In this document: in pieces, positions 1 through 12,056 of the stretch
Layout: every line of letters starts with the position of its first letter
Position numbering within the stretch: the stretch's first letter is position 1
From: Endocalyx cinctus
Lineage: Eukaryota; Ascomycota; Sordariomycetes; Amphisphaeriales; Apiosporaceae
Assembly: GCA_001600455.1 (NCBI GenBank)
Contig: BCKC01000004.1
Coordinates: forward strand, 2,232,001-2,296,000
Length of the DNA: 64,000 nucleotides
Reading direction: 5' to 3'
The notes under the pieces: model-generated
The model's input: the letters and a program-made list of their open reading frames with translations, nothing else
What the model was told of the DNA's origin: nothing
The model's database searches: none
Program-made: the position numbers and the translations under genes

Positions 1-1243
1 GGAAAAAAAAAAGAATATTAAAAGAGAGGCAAATATGCGTTCTCCGTGAATGAAGGGAAGGCTGGAACGAGGTCATTATGATATCATCTTCATCCATATA
101 GGAATCGGTGTTCATGGATTCTGCTCTTATTCAGCATGGGATGGGATCACTTCTTCTACTAGGTTCAGATCAATAAAAGATCACCACAACGACATATCCC
201 TCTCGCCTACATATTTTTTTTCTTGCTTCCATGATTGTAAATGTGGTATCCATACGCCTGTCTTGCGTAGTCTCATCCTTGACATATCGAAAGTGATGTT
301 TTACTAATAAGCTGGACCGTATTGAAAATTAGCAAGCATAAACCCAACCTACAGATTCGAAGACTCGTTATTTTCGTGTGAATACCGGCTAGTTCATATT
401 TCTAGTTTTTAATCTTGTTTGCTCACCATTATACGATGTAGCTTAAGGCCCTGTCACGTCCAGCCAAATTCCCGTATCATTCTTTTTCCAACCTTTCTCT
501 GGTCTCGTCTAAGCTGTTCAGACAAACGTATCGAATCCGATTCCCCCATCAAGCATCAGAAACATTTGACGAATTGTAAAGATTAGATTATCAGGTGATT
601 CAGTTATGGTATTCGTGCGCCACAGAGTAGGTAGACGGGTCCACAGGTACGTATAATCACCACAAACTCTTCCTACTAAACCAATATGATGGCCGAATTG
701 AGGATCCCATTTCCTTTCTAGACTCACTTGAATAAGATGAGTTCCCGTCCCGGATCTTATTAAGGAAAAATAGAAAGAAATAAAAAACGCCGTCTAGCTA
801 AGAGATACATTAATCATCTCCGTCTTCTTTTTTGTTCTTTTTAAAATCCCCCCATCTTGCCATTCTTTTAACGCCAAATGATGATGATGAGTTGTGGACG
901 TTATAGAAAAAAAAAATAAGAAAAAAAAATGAAGCAAAAGGGAAGTAATAAAGAAGATACATGGTTTTCACATTAAAACAAAACCCTGCTCGCTCTTTTG
1001 TTCTTTTCATTGAAAACCCTCCAGTTAGATGCCGGTTGGGCCCGTAATTCCCGTCATGTCGTATTCATGTCTATATTATTGAAACCACGCTAGTAGCGAC
1101 TCAAAGAGAAATTATTTACGCCTTCCCGTGGGTATCTGGAAGACGATTGATAGAGGAAGATGGATGCTTTATACAAGAATGAGGAGGACGATGCGATTGG
1201 TGAGAGTGAAGGTAAAAATGCCTCGTGCGGAATGATAGCATGA
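1..1243. other. 3' flank of the TBC gene, no gene seen
   Basis: About 1.2 kb of AT-rich sequence with short poly-A and poly-T runs. Open frames here are short, low in complexity and without recognisable domains. The part just left of 1244 is probably the 3' untranslated region of the minus-strand TBC gene. Confidence 0.6.
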
Positions 1244-4234
1244 TCAGGCGAATTGCTTCTTGAGATCTTGCCATTTCCGTAACAGTGTTTCGTGCTGAGA
1301 GTTGATCTGTAGGAAAAGAAAGGGTTAACGACTGCCGCTATTTGGCCTACCCTGAAAGGGGCCTAAATTAACGAGGGGTGTAGCATGAATACAATTTGGA
1401 CTTACCTCAGCATATCGCATCTTCGTCTGGACAAGTTCTTCTTCAAGTTCCGACATTTCTTTCTCGAGCTTTCTGTTTTCCTCGTGGACCTTCTCGTTCC
1501 GTTTCATAAGGTCATCGCGTTCGAGCTTCCAGGCCTGTTCGATCTCTTCCGGTTGCTTTTCAATTACATTTCGGAGTTCCTTGACTTGCCCCGCGAGGCT
1601 CTCGTTTTTGTCTTTCAACTCCTCGTTCTCGACTTTAGTGTGCACCAAGTCTGTTGCCATAGCCGCCTGTTCGCCATCACTCACTTCGATGCGCTCTTCC
1701 AGCTTACGTACTTTAATGGCCAGGGATATGTTGGTGGACTTGAGGTTTTCAAGTTCCTGCTCTCGTTCTTTCTCCGCTCTCGTCTTATCCTCCCACTCGA
1801 TTGTGTAAGCCTTGAGAATCTCGGGCGTTATCTTGACCTCGCACGCATCTTGGACAAACTGATCGGCTCGATATACTTCTTTATCCATGCCGGCAGAACT
1901 GCTTCCAAAGAAGCCGTTCTCCAGAATACTGCCGGCACTCGGCGCCTGATCAATATAAACATCAAACACCTTATCCTTGAGGTACGTTGTCAACTGAGCC
2001 ATATCTGTCATGCCAAGTAGCGTCGAAGCATTCTTTTGCATGAGGACCAGGCCGAATTTGATAATTGCCGATAAACCCTCTGACAAGATAAGATCGTAGA
2101 TTCTCAGTACAAGCTGAAGTGGGAATCTATAGGCGAAAAGAGTAAGGAACCATTGTGTCGCATACAGATGTGGTGATATGCCTCGGCGATGGAGATGACA
2201 GTATAGGGCCGGCTCCAGATCTTCTAGCAAGCGCTCAAACAAGTAGAGGTGCATGTGAAGACCGGGCATATCCTGGATGAAGAGGTCTCGAAGCTTGTAC
2301 TGATTCATTAATCTGACCAATAGACAGAATGCTTCTTCCTCCGGCATATTGAAAAGAAGCGGCATGATCAGGAAGTTCATGCCCTGTGCATAACCTACAC
2401 CTTCATCGAATAAAGCATACGCCTTGCAAACGCCGAACAAGCCTTCTTGTAGCCCGGCGGCGACGGCATACTTGGAAAAACTCGTTCTTGCCCCCATATC
2501 TCTCCGTATGACTTTCTCTAATTTCTGCACCGCTACCGCGTCTTCTTTCCGCTTCTTCTGCCTTTCAGCCGCTGCCAGCGCCTGGGCTTTCAGGGCAGCT
2601 TCTGATTCGGGGGGCGGGCTTGGCAATTTCTTGTTGCTGCTAGCACCAGAATGCTCAGACATGACCGATGATGCAGAAGAAGTGACAGGCTCCTTATCAG
2701 TGCTCAAACTATTGCTTGAAATGCTGATCGATGTTGCGTTACTGCTCCGATCCTTTTCTTTCTCGGTCCCTCGGACGAGCAATTCTTTGTATACTATCTC
2801 TAGTTCTTCGTTTTTGCTTTGGGCGAGCACTTGCCAAACTACACCACGAATCACGTTAGGGATTCCCGTGGCAATAGCTCTGTTTAGCTCTTCCGGACTA
2901 GTCCTCGCAACGGCAGCAGGTCCTTCGTACACGACCGACTGCCATAGATCCCAGTCAACCTGAGCATCCGAATAGGCCGAAGGCCCTGCGGATACGCCCG
3001 AGACGGTACCCGGTGCTAAGCTTGCGTCGGCTGGAGGCAATGGCGATGCGGGCGGTTGCACAGCACCCCCCTCTTGAATGGCATCTCCCGGTCCGGCGAT
3101 CGTGCTCATAGTTGCAGATCGGGTGATCAAGTTGGCAACAACCCCAGGCGATTTCTCATCTTCGCTAGGGGTCAAAGATATACCGGCCTCCTCCCGCATA
3201 CGAACCATCTTAAATCTATCTTTTAAGCTATTCCTGGAGGGGCGGTAGCCGCCATTGGCACCGTTGGGCTCGCCCTCTTCCTCCAACTTGCTCAGCATCA
3301 TTTCGGGATTGCTGGTCAAGGTAGCTATCGAGCTCGCCGTGTTTCTTCTCGGAGAATGCATCCCTGAAGAAGGTGGTGATGTCACAGTTTCTTTGTGCGT
3401 AGAACTCCTCGACAACCAAGAAAAAGGACTAGTAATTTTCCGGGATGGTGGACCTGGGGGAGGTGCTATAGTAGTAGCTGTAGAATTCGTCGTAATAGTA
3501 GTAGTAGTCGTTGGAACTGGACTAAGCTTCGGAGGTGATTCGTTGTTGGAAGGGGACCATGGCAGAGAAGAAAACGAGCTGGCAATGTTGCTTATTGAAA
3601 TTTTCTTTGCCGGTCGCTTCTCCGGTACAACGGGGGCCTCTTCTGTATGCTTGTGAGCCACTTTTCTTTTCAATATTTTCAATATTTTCAAGTTGCAAAA
3701 ATATAACGAAAACTAACCTTTAGGAGGTTCCTGGTCGTTCAACGAGACGTCGCCAAGGTCTACGTTATCAAGAGAGACTTGTGATAAACGTTTTGATGTC
3801 CGGGTCGATTCCGCCTCTGTATCGTGATTCTCCGATGTATTCTCAACGCTTTGTTCGGGTACGACGTCCTCGGTTGGTTTTTCTTCAACTGTCGGACTAG
3901 TGGCGGTATCTGATTCTACATCTAGATCATCGCTGGTAGGTATTGCAGGTTTGGGTTGAGATGATATTTTGCGGTTCGTTAAAGAGCGGACAGATCCCGT
4001 ATCAATGGCATCTTCAAATGTTTCCTGGTCAAAATACGATCTGTTAGTATTATTGTAGGAGGAAGAAAAAGACGTGCAACTCCTGAAGTGCAAGCTCAGG
4101 GTGTATGGCCATATTACAAGGATACTTCATGTAGGAATTATTATGCGTACCGTGTCCTTGTCCGAAGGAGCAGCAGATGACTCGTTTTCCCGGTGTTCGG
4201 TCTCAGAAGCATGAGGTTCATCGTGCGAAGACAT
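1244..4234 (-). CDS. Gyp5/EVI5-like TBC-domain Rab GTPase-activating protein
   Basis: Four exons on minus: 4234-4151, 4024-3718, 3642-1406, 1306-1244 (896 aa). Donors are GTACGC, GTTAGT and GTAAGT; TACTAAC precedes the first acceptor; all junctions keep frame. The start (MSSHDEPHAS) is the ATG in the first exon. The N-terminal third is Ser/Thr/Pro-rich and probably disordered. A TBC domain lies at about residues 370-680, with IPNVIRGVVW, IRRDMGARTSFSKY, the glutamine-finger motif YAQGMNF, and the helical stretch typical of Gyp5/EVI5. A long charged coiled coil (about 715-880) follows. The family stimulates GTP hydrolysis by Rab GTPases in exocytic and Golgi traffic. A short last exon adds about 20 residues of coiled coil; reading straight through would give an unlikely tail. 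The target Rab cannot be read from sequence. Confidence 0.88.
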
Positions 4235-6240
4235 ATTGGACTACAAATGTGTTGAATAAAAGGGGGGGGGGATGTCGTTTAAAGAGTACCGAGTGGGAAT
4301 AAAGATTGGAATGGGCGATACGACACGATAAGTCTTTCGCAGGGTGGTATCCTAAGAGTCTAGTCCATGGGTGATTCGTTTGTTTCTTTCTATCCTTTGA
4401 TGTGGGTGTATTGGTTAGAATTCAGGAGATATAATGCAACGTAACGCGCCGGGTACTTTACTTGATTGAGTAGAGATTATTGGTACGGAACAGGTTAATG
4501 AAAGTAGTGATAGGTCATAGGTGTGCTAGTTGAAAAGCTGGACTGTGCTTCCTTGTTTAAGAGGTATGAACTTTGAAGAATGGAATGTCTTGTTAAGGAG
4601 GGAAAAAGAGAGATGATGAATGAATCGTAAGATGGACATTTTAAGTGATTATTACTTACTACTTTTATTGCTTTTATTCCTTTAATTCCCCCTTTACCAT
4701 TTACAACTTTTTCAATTGAATGAATAAGACTAGGATAGGATCCATCTGCATGTATGTAATTTTTTTTTTTAATACGTACACATAGTATATCTATCTAGGT
4801 AGGTTAGGTAGGCACCTATATTACCTAGGTATATTTACAGTACACTACGGTACGCCCAGTGCCGCTATGCCAGTAGTGTCCTAAAACTTGTATTAAATTG
4901 AGCCTCTTACCTAAGCCACCACAACTAAAACCCATTCTGCCATTTTACTCTGTACTCCGTAGTGGACATGAATTAAGAATTAACAAATTATCATAGCATA
5001 ATCTTTAATATATTACGGTAAACTCACTGTAGGAGGCAGAAAATAATCGGTTTACTAAATTATAAGTAACTTTTAAAAGGTTGAAAATCAGCATATATCG
5101 CTTTCAATGAATTAGAATATAAGTTGATGAAAAAATTGGTAATACATAATAATAGCCCTGTAAGTCAGCTTGAATTATATCACCAGTTAAAAAATCAACT
5201 TACTTGTACATAGTATATATATTGGCAAGCCCCCGCTTCCCCTGGTCAAAAGGGGGGCCGAAGATGACTGCCGGGTAGGTCAATTCATAACAGTACATGT
5301 TGAAGAAGACGTTATTTAAAAGTAATTGTGGGCTGGCTTTTGTAAATGGCTATTCAAGATCGGTTTTTGGAAATTCAGTTTGCAAAACTAAACCCTCTTA
5401 CCCATACTTCCCACTCAAGAACTTGCCCAAGGACCTTCCTATGAGATAATAGACAACAGTAACCTAGAGCTGCATAGCCCCTCGTTGGCACTCAGTATGC
5501 ACGAGAGAGAGGCTACTTATTGTTGTTTATATCATATCTTCAGGTCTGGAATATATGGGTAGTCATTCATGTATTGATATCATGGGGCACTTGGTTATCG
5601 GAGGAGCAGCAAATAGCTGTTCCATTCGACTCTATAGTACCATAACGCAACTGGTCTGCATATATTATATTGAAATATATTCGAAACATATATTTGTGAC
5701 CTCTTTTACCTCGTAGCCAGTAGCTCCTGTTATTTGGCGATTCGATAGGCTTCATACCACTGGCATAACACTTTTTCCATCTAAGTTAGAGTTTTTATTC
5801 CTCTCTCCAATCATATTTAACCTATACATACTCTTGCTTTTTGGGTCTATGCTTCACACGCCGATGTATTGTAGCACTTACTACACTCCATTTTTGTTAG
5901 TAACTGAATAGCTGCATTCCGCTTGCTGCGTTCATATATCTTATTGTAATGAAACAGCATGTTGGTGTTAACAGTGAGGGCCAGTGGCTCAGTAACTGAT
6001 CGATTACTATATTATTGCTTTATATATATATATATATATACATGAACATTATCGTACTTGGTTGGGGCATACGTTATAGCGTTGATTAGAAAGTTGGGTA
6101 CTGATGAGGTTGGTTATGCGGCGATACTCTTATTCAAAGATGACGAGAACGCTGATGGTTTCATGCATCACTGTGGGGGTTATCGTAGGAGTTTACTGTA
6201 GGGCCCAACTTAATAAAATGTATCGAGAGAAAAGAAAGAT

Positions 6241-6269
6241 CTTTTTTTTTTTTTTTTTTTTTTTTTTTT
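6241..6269. repeat. poly-T tract
   Basis: A run of close to 29 T bases, directly visible. Length is probably uncertain because of sequencing error in homopolymers. Confidence 0.9.
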
Positions 6270-6690
6270 GAATTATTAACCACTTTTCCAAGGCTCCCGT
6301 CTCCCAATATGATTGCAGTAACCTTCTCCCATCTCTACTACTATATTTTCCCTTAAATTATCCATTGCAACTGCGGACGGTGTATTCGAAGGACCTGTAT
6401 ATGGCTTTCCGTTTCGAATTTCTTGCTACTAGGGTGGCTCATAGCATCCCTCAAACACAACCTCGAGAGAAGAGCGAAAGCACCATTACCTGATTCAATA
6501 TAGTATTCTACTGATCGTATGCATCGGTCTATGGGCTCCGATTGATATTGCCTGTGATTCGTACTGCGCGATGATGGATAGAATCTATGGAGTAATTAGG
6601 TTGTAAGATTTGGGAAATGGGAAATTGACTACATAGTACTATGTACACCGGCAGACTGGGTGGCAGCTAGTTTAGTGTAATGGGTGTGGG

Positions 6691-6693
6691 TGT

Positions 6694-6726
<33 letters not shown>

Positions 6727-6730
6727 GGGG
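6691..6730. repeat. poly-G tract
   Basis: A run of more than 30 G interrupted once by A, preceded by alternating GTGGG. Such a tract could form a G-quadruplex, though assembly error is just as likely. Confidence 0.85.
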
Positions 6731-8106
6731 GTCGTGGGGGTAATGCGTGCTGCATGGTCTATTTTAGGATACACCAATGCCGTGTATACAGTACTATGTA
6801 GACTAGGTTAGTACCTTTACGCAAACAATCCGTATAATACATTCATCTGCCATCATTTTTCATGAGAACTACTAAGTATGCATAATGATAGTGACAGTCT
6901 AACATCCGAAATGGTATGCATTTAGCACCTTGGCACGGTGACATCCATGGATATATCGTATTATCAAGACATCCTCCATACAGTACTACGGTGGACTTGG
7001 TTATCAAACCGCAACCAATCCACCACACCACTCTCCTCTATTACATCCTTAACGCGATGCCTTTCGAAACTGTTTACGCCTCGAAAACGAAATATGGCAA
7101 AATGGAGTGATCCGCACTCATGTCTATCTAGATCACGTCGGCTGATTGAACATCTACGTCAACTAACCCTGTGAGAATTGTGCTCCAAAACACTGGTTGA
7201 TTCGGTTTGTCACCTCTGTAGGAAATGATTACACGTTGACTCGAAATTAGATCAGTAATATTTATCAACATTTTCTCGGGTTTTAGCTATATACTACATA
7301 GATATATGTCTGTATGTATATGTAGTCAGGCAGTTCAGGATCCATATTTGGCTCGGCTAGTGGAGCTATCAAATGCTCGTTCGCTCATTCTTGAAATCGA
7401 TAAAACCTCTCTCTTAGGATACAAATATTCCTCAAGCAACTCGTCGACGGCAGCTCGGCGAATTCGGTACGGGCAATGGGTGATATTGTGACAGGCCTCC
7501 CAAAGCATGGGGGTTCTTAGCTAGCGCGCATCACATACGGCTATTAATTGGCCTGGTCGGCCGGTATTTGATGGACCGGAGGGGTTATGTGAAATGCGGC
7601 AAGATATTTTAGCTAACGGAGGTAACCCTTTAAATTGGGAACGACCACGGCAAAGCTGTTTGAACAAAGGTATTCGGGTACTTTCTTATGGCAAAATAAT
7701 CAATGGTAAAGAGTAATAAAATATATATGGAGTACGTACTTGTACACATAATTATATTGAATTGATGATAAAAGAAGCTATATCTAACCACGAAAGGTTG
7801 AATCCAGGGGTAATTCCACAATAAATCTCAAGTACCTCCTGGATGATATCTTTATATCCTATATTAAGCCGATAACCTAGATGGATTTACGGATAGAACC
7901 TACAGTCACGTGCTACCCTTGTACTAGAATCTATTCTCGTTTGTTGAATATTCCAAGACTGCCAGACTACCTTTGGTAAAGTACATACCTAGGTACCTCG
8001 CATATATTAATTACATATGATAATGACATCGCTACTCCTATTTAACAATTACTGGGAAATTCCGATCATACAATATTACTCAAGCTTCTTGATCCTATAA
8101 TTCAAG

Positions 8107-8882
8107 ATGAAGATCCCATCCTTATTATGTCTTCTTCCTTTGACCTTGACCAGGGTATATGCCAATACGGAAAAGGCTATCTTCCTAGGTCCCCCAGCCG
8201 TCAATATCCCATCATCAGCTCACCCCGTACTAGAAGATTTGAATATCGACGTCCTCAGCCCTACAACCAAAGACGGTAAAAAGAATTGGTCGATCCGGAC
8301 CCATCTGGAGGCTGAATTTGCCACTTTGTTTCATCCGCACGGTAAAGCTACCTGGCTACTCCTCGACGACCTCGCCGAGGATCAACGGTATGAGGTGAGG
8401 GTTTGCTGGGCTGCAACTGTGAGTGTTATCGTATCATTTCCGTACCGTGAGATATCGTTCGTTTAACAATCTTTCAGGCCCCAACAGCGTTTAAGCTGAA
8501 CACGTATACGTTGGACACCGTTCTCGAGACCCCGGAGTTAGTATCGGAACTCTCCGGGTACTCGCGCTCTCGACAACGGTCCGTGGACTCGTCATCGAGA
8601 GATAGAATTAGATCAGACAGAGAATCATCGCTACTCTTCTTACAGATCCTTTCGGCCGCTGATTATTACACGACAAATAAGACCATGATGAAGGAGGTCC
8701 CACCTGTCCACGTGGATATTATTTTGGACCCCTTCATTTTCAATTTACTTCCTAGGTCACTCCTGCCAACTGTGGCTTACATCGTTGCTGTTGCTGTTGC
8801 TTCGTGGGTCTTGGCCCAACGGATTTCAACGTGGATACGAAATATGGCAATGGAGGAGAGCACGGAGAAAAAAGTGCAGTGA
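8107..8882 (+). CDS. PGA1-like ER membrane protein (GPI-mannosyltransferase II co-activator candidate)
   Basis: Two exons, 8107-8418 and 8478-8882, joined in phase 0 across a 59-nt GTGAGT/TTTCAG intron; 238 aa. The N-terminus (MKIPSLLCLLPLTLTRVYA) is a clear signal peptide. A lumenal domain follows, with the conserved-looking segment RYEVRVCWAA across the splice site. A hydrophobic segment near the C-terminus (about residues 198-218) is followed by a short charged tail, giving type I topology. This layout, the NTE just after the signal peptide and the YEVRVCW segment resemble yeast Pga1, the small partner of the second GPI mannosyltransferase (Gpi18/PIG-V) in the ER. The assignment is from memory of the family and similarity is weak; a fungal ER protein of unknown function is the alternative. 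It ends convergently 340 bp from the WW-domain gene. Confidence 0.72.
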
Positions 8883-9222
8883 TTATGTAACAACAATATA
8901 AATAAAATACGCCGCTGTATTACCTATGAGAATCCGTAACAAGTTTTCCATAATCATCAATCGTGTCTAGAAAACGTAGGAAACATAGCAAATCCACCCA
9001 GTCCAAGCGAGCGTATGTATATACAATCGCTCATTCCATTATCCTATTCATATGTCAAGCGTCCACCCAGGCTCATCTCTTACGCTTGCTTCGGGCGTGA
9101 CAAGATATGCAACAAATGAAAATGCTAGCAGAGAAAAAATATGAAAAGAAACCCCATCTTTTTATTATTATACGCCCCCAAAATGACGAACCGTTCAATC
9201 ATGTGCTATATTCCACTCCGAC
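8883..9222. other. convergent 3' spacer
   Basis: 340 bp shared by the 3' ends of the PGA1-like gene (plus) and the WW-domain gene (minus). AT-rich, no gene seen. Confidence 0.6.
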
Positions 9223-10751
9223 CTACCAATTACCGGGATATCCCCCACTCTGGTGGGACGGTTGTTGGCCGTGGTGTGGGTGCGTTCCTGACGGGACAGG
9301 GGGTCCAGCATTCGAGTACTGGGGCGGGCCTGGGTAATGGTGCTGCCCCGAAGCCGGCGCCTGTGCCGGTGTTGGATATTGTTGGCCGTAGGTTGAAGGC
9401 GGCGGTGGGTACTGTTGCTGATGCGCACCATATTGCGGCTGACCCGGTTGAGGAGACGAATATTGATGTTGTTGCGGTTCTGTGGATTTGTTAGTACATC
9501 CCGACAGCTTAAGTAGGAAAACGCACAAGAAAGAGACTCACGATAACCATGCGCTTGAGGCGCCGGACTATGTCCGTAACCCGTCTGGGGCCCGGAAGTA
9601 GGAGGGACGCTTCCGTATGGAGGGTTCTGGTGCCCGCTCGGTTGTCCATGTTGACCAGGTGGAGGTGGAAACGAAGGCGTGCCGTGCTGGCTCGGCGGCG
9701 CGTTGTATGAAGGGGTACTATGCTGGGTCTGATGCGCGTTATACGAAGGCGCCCCGTGCTGATTTGCGGGCGGGTTGTATGACGGTGTCCCGTGCTGATT
9801 GGGCGGCGGGGAGCTGTATGCCGCAGTAGAACTACTGGGTGGCTGATAAGAGGTTGGGGGTGCCGAGCCACTATACGTGCCCCCTTGACCAGAGTTGGAG
9901 TAACCATAATTTTGTCCCTAGTGGTCATTAGCAAAATAGTACGTATAATGATTGCGCAGAACGACTTACTGAATTGTTACCGTGGCTTCCGCCGAAGAGT
10001 CCTGCGACACCTCCCATCACGCTACCAGCTACACCGCCAGAATGTTGTGGTTGACTTGATTGCCCACCGTGATAGTTCTGGGGTTGCTGAGGCTTGTTGC
10101 CCGAGGAGAATAAGTTTGACGCTAGTTGTCCTACCAGCTTTCCGGCGGTACCGTTACCTGCCACCCCCGAATGTGAATTTCCATGTCCATTGGAAGAAGA
10201 AGAACCGTGGCTGCCACCTCCTATATTACCAAGTAGCTGGCCGGCGATGTTTCCAAACCCACCCGAGCCGTGATTACCGCTACCTTGAGGTTTTCCGTGA
10301 CCTCCCGAGAATTGGTTGGCAAGGGCGTTGGCGGCAAAGCTCTACCGTACGTTATAAAAAAAAAATATCCAATTAGCATAATAAAATCCCATGTTGGTTT
10401 GGAGCGGGGTATGCTCACGCCAAAACCTCTGTCACCAGTCGGCCCATCTGGTACTCCTCGCGTGCCATCAGGCATTACTGGTTCCATGCGACCATCGGGA
10501 TGTTTCAATGTCTGTGTCCCATCTGGGTGAGTGATGACCTCCTGCTGGCCGGGAAGACCGTATGGGTTAGACTGCGGGGCAGGTGTGGTTCCAATTCCCG
10601 GCTGCGTGGGAACTTCCCATTGCGATACACCAGTCGATAAGTGCACGTAGTAATATTTCCTACTCGCGCTATCCCACTGAGCAACATAGCCAGGTGGGAG
10701 TTGTGGTGGTTCGAATGTAGGGCCTTCGTTAGGAGAGGCGGGGCCGGGCAT
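9223..10751 (-). CDS. WW-domain protein with Gly/His- and Pro/Gln-rich repeats
   Basis: Four exons on minus: 10751-10419, 10341-9970, 9917-9542, 9479-9223 (445 aa); introns 77, 52 and 62 nt with GTGAGC, GTAAGT and GTGAGT donors; TACTAAC lies before the last acceptor. One WW domain lies at about residues 18-52: first Trp in AQWDSA, then YYYVH, then the second Trp in SQWEVP. Next come HPDGT/HPDGR repeats, a Gly/Ser/His/Asn-rich region and, in exon 3, five imperfect 12-residue repeats built around QHGTPSYN. The C-terminus is Gln/Pro/Tyr-rich. WW domains bind proline-rich ligands and the tail is itself such a ligand, so self-association is possible. Similar proteins are common in Pezizomycotina; no function is established that I can name. 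Confidence 0.85.
9645..9830 (-). repeat. 36-bp coding minisatellite in the WW-domain gene
   Basis: About five imperfect copies of a 36-bp unit encode the 12-residue repeats centred on QHGTPSYN. CCGTGCTG (plus strand) recurs at intervals near 36 bp. The repeat keeps frame, so copy number can change protein length. Confidence 0.8.
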
Positions 10752-11310
10752 GGCAATTAACGAGGAGGGAGGGGTTCTTATCTCGGATGCTTTTACGATG
10801 CGATCTGATCGAACGAGGATAAGCTAACGAAATGCGACAAGAGAAAGATGGAAAAGAAGCAGAAATTGAGCTTCTTGAAGTTAAATCCAATAGATGAAAT
10901 ATGTTAGTTCAATCTTGATGAGTTTTTCAAAGTTTGAAGGTTTGAAGGTTGTATTATTTACCTCGTTGAACGTTGGCGTTGGTAAAGAAGAGAGAGAAGG
11001 CGAAAGAAAGATAATATGGAAAAGTGTGAAAAAATGAAGGTAAAAGAAGGGTCTTTCTACCACCAAAGCTACTGTACAATAATGTAGTGTTGTAAAAGTA
11101 CAGACGTATCGCAGATCACTGGTGGGTTGACGACATTTAATCCAATGAGAATTGTGGCTACACAGCCCCTCCACCTCCAACGTTACTAAATGAATCGTGA
11201 ATCAGTTTTATTATTATTATTATTTTTTTTTTTTTTTTAAGTGGGGGAATTTTATATTTTATTTATTGTCATCGATGGCTTAGCCACAAGAGATTTCTAT
11301 ATGTAGTATA

Positions 11311-11380
11311 TTGTATATACATTAGGTATACAATTGTATATACATTAGGTATACAATTGTATATACATATACATCCAAGT
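11311..11380. repeat. 23-bp tandem repeat, about three copies
   Basis: A unit beginning TTGTATATACATTAGGTATA starts at 11311 and again at 11334; a third, shorter copy starts at 11357. AT-rich and non-coding. Confidence 0.85.
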
Positions 11381-11512
11381 ATCTAGGTTAGATTCTTAAC
11401 TAAGTTAAATAAGTCATTACGTATGTAGTGTAGTCTGCTGGATAACTTATTGTGGCGTTGCTCTAAAGTCCGTCCGGTCCATCCACATGCATGTGAATCC
11501 GTGTCCAGGATT

Positions 11513-11536
11513 CATCCATCCATCCATCCATCCATC
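11513..11536. repeat. (ATCC)n microsatellite
   Basis: Five to six tandem copies of the tetranucleotide ATCC, directly visible. Confidence 0.85.
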
Positions 11537-12056
11537 GATGCTCATTTCTAATGACCAGGTGACGTTTCCATAATTCACGGTAAAATTGAAATGGAAAGCC
11601 TAGAACTATCAGAACTACCAGAATTATCAGTCATAGGAGCCCTCTTTCGATTTTGTATTCGTTTATTCCAACAAATATCTTGTTACAATGCCTAACCTAG
11701 TTTGTTGATAGACCTAATCACAGCCCTTCGCGAGGACCGGATTTCTTTTTAGCTCTAATTATTCATCGTGTTTTGTAATTACTAATAGTAGGTTTGCAAA
11801 TATATCAAATTCATATAATTTATACAGTATTACAGATATACAAAGTCTTTTCTCTCCCCATCCTCATGAATATATATATATATATGTGTAGTTATATGTA
11901 TATGTATAGAAAAGGGGGGTCGGCAGGGGGGGGAAGAAAAAAAAAAAGTATAGTAGTATACAACGTCAAAGTAGAGTAGTAAAATTTCTTCGAGATTATA
12001 CAATTTATTATACACTTTATTATATCGGACTACTTCCATCCATTTAGAGAATAAGT

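Larger units (their letters stand above)
4235..8106. other. 3.9 kb divergent intergenic region
   Basis: Lies between the starts of the minus-strand TBC gene and the plus-strand PGA1-like gene, so it must hold both promoters. It contains a cluster of TAGGTA/CCTAGGT words (about 4793-4835), TACTCCGTA at 4953-4961, a (TA)n run near 6020-6040, a poly-T run near 6241-6269, a poly-G run near 6691-6726, and the palindrome ATCCATGGAT at 6943-6952. No open frame here has a recognisable domain or credible exon structure. Confidence 0.6.
10752..12056. other. 1.3 kb spacer between WW gene and RRG9
   Basis: Holds the WW-gene promoter and the 3' flank of RRG9. Contains a TTA/poly-T run near 11210-11239, a 23-bp tandem repeat (11311-11380), an (ATCC)n run near 11513-11536, and (TA)n near 11870-11884. 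Open frames seen here look spurious. Confidence 0.6.

Noticed and set aside
1325..1405. Reading through to a stop at 1325 at the 3' end of the TBC gene
   Set aside because: A perfect GAG|GTAAGT donor and TTTCCTACAG acceptor give a coiled-coil-like last exon, while the read-through tail looks non-coding.
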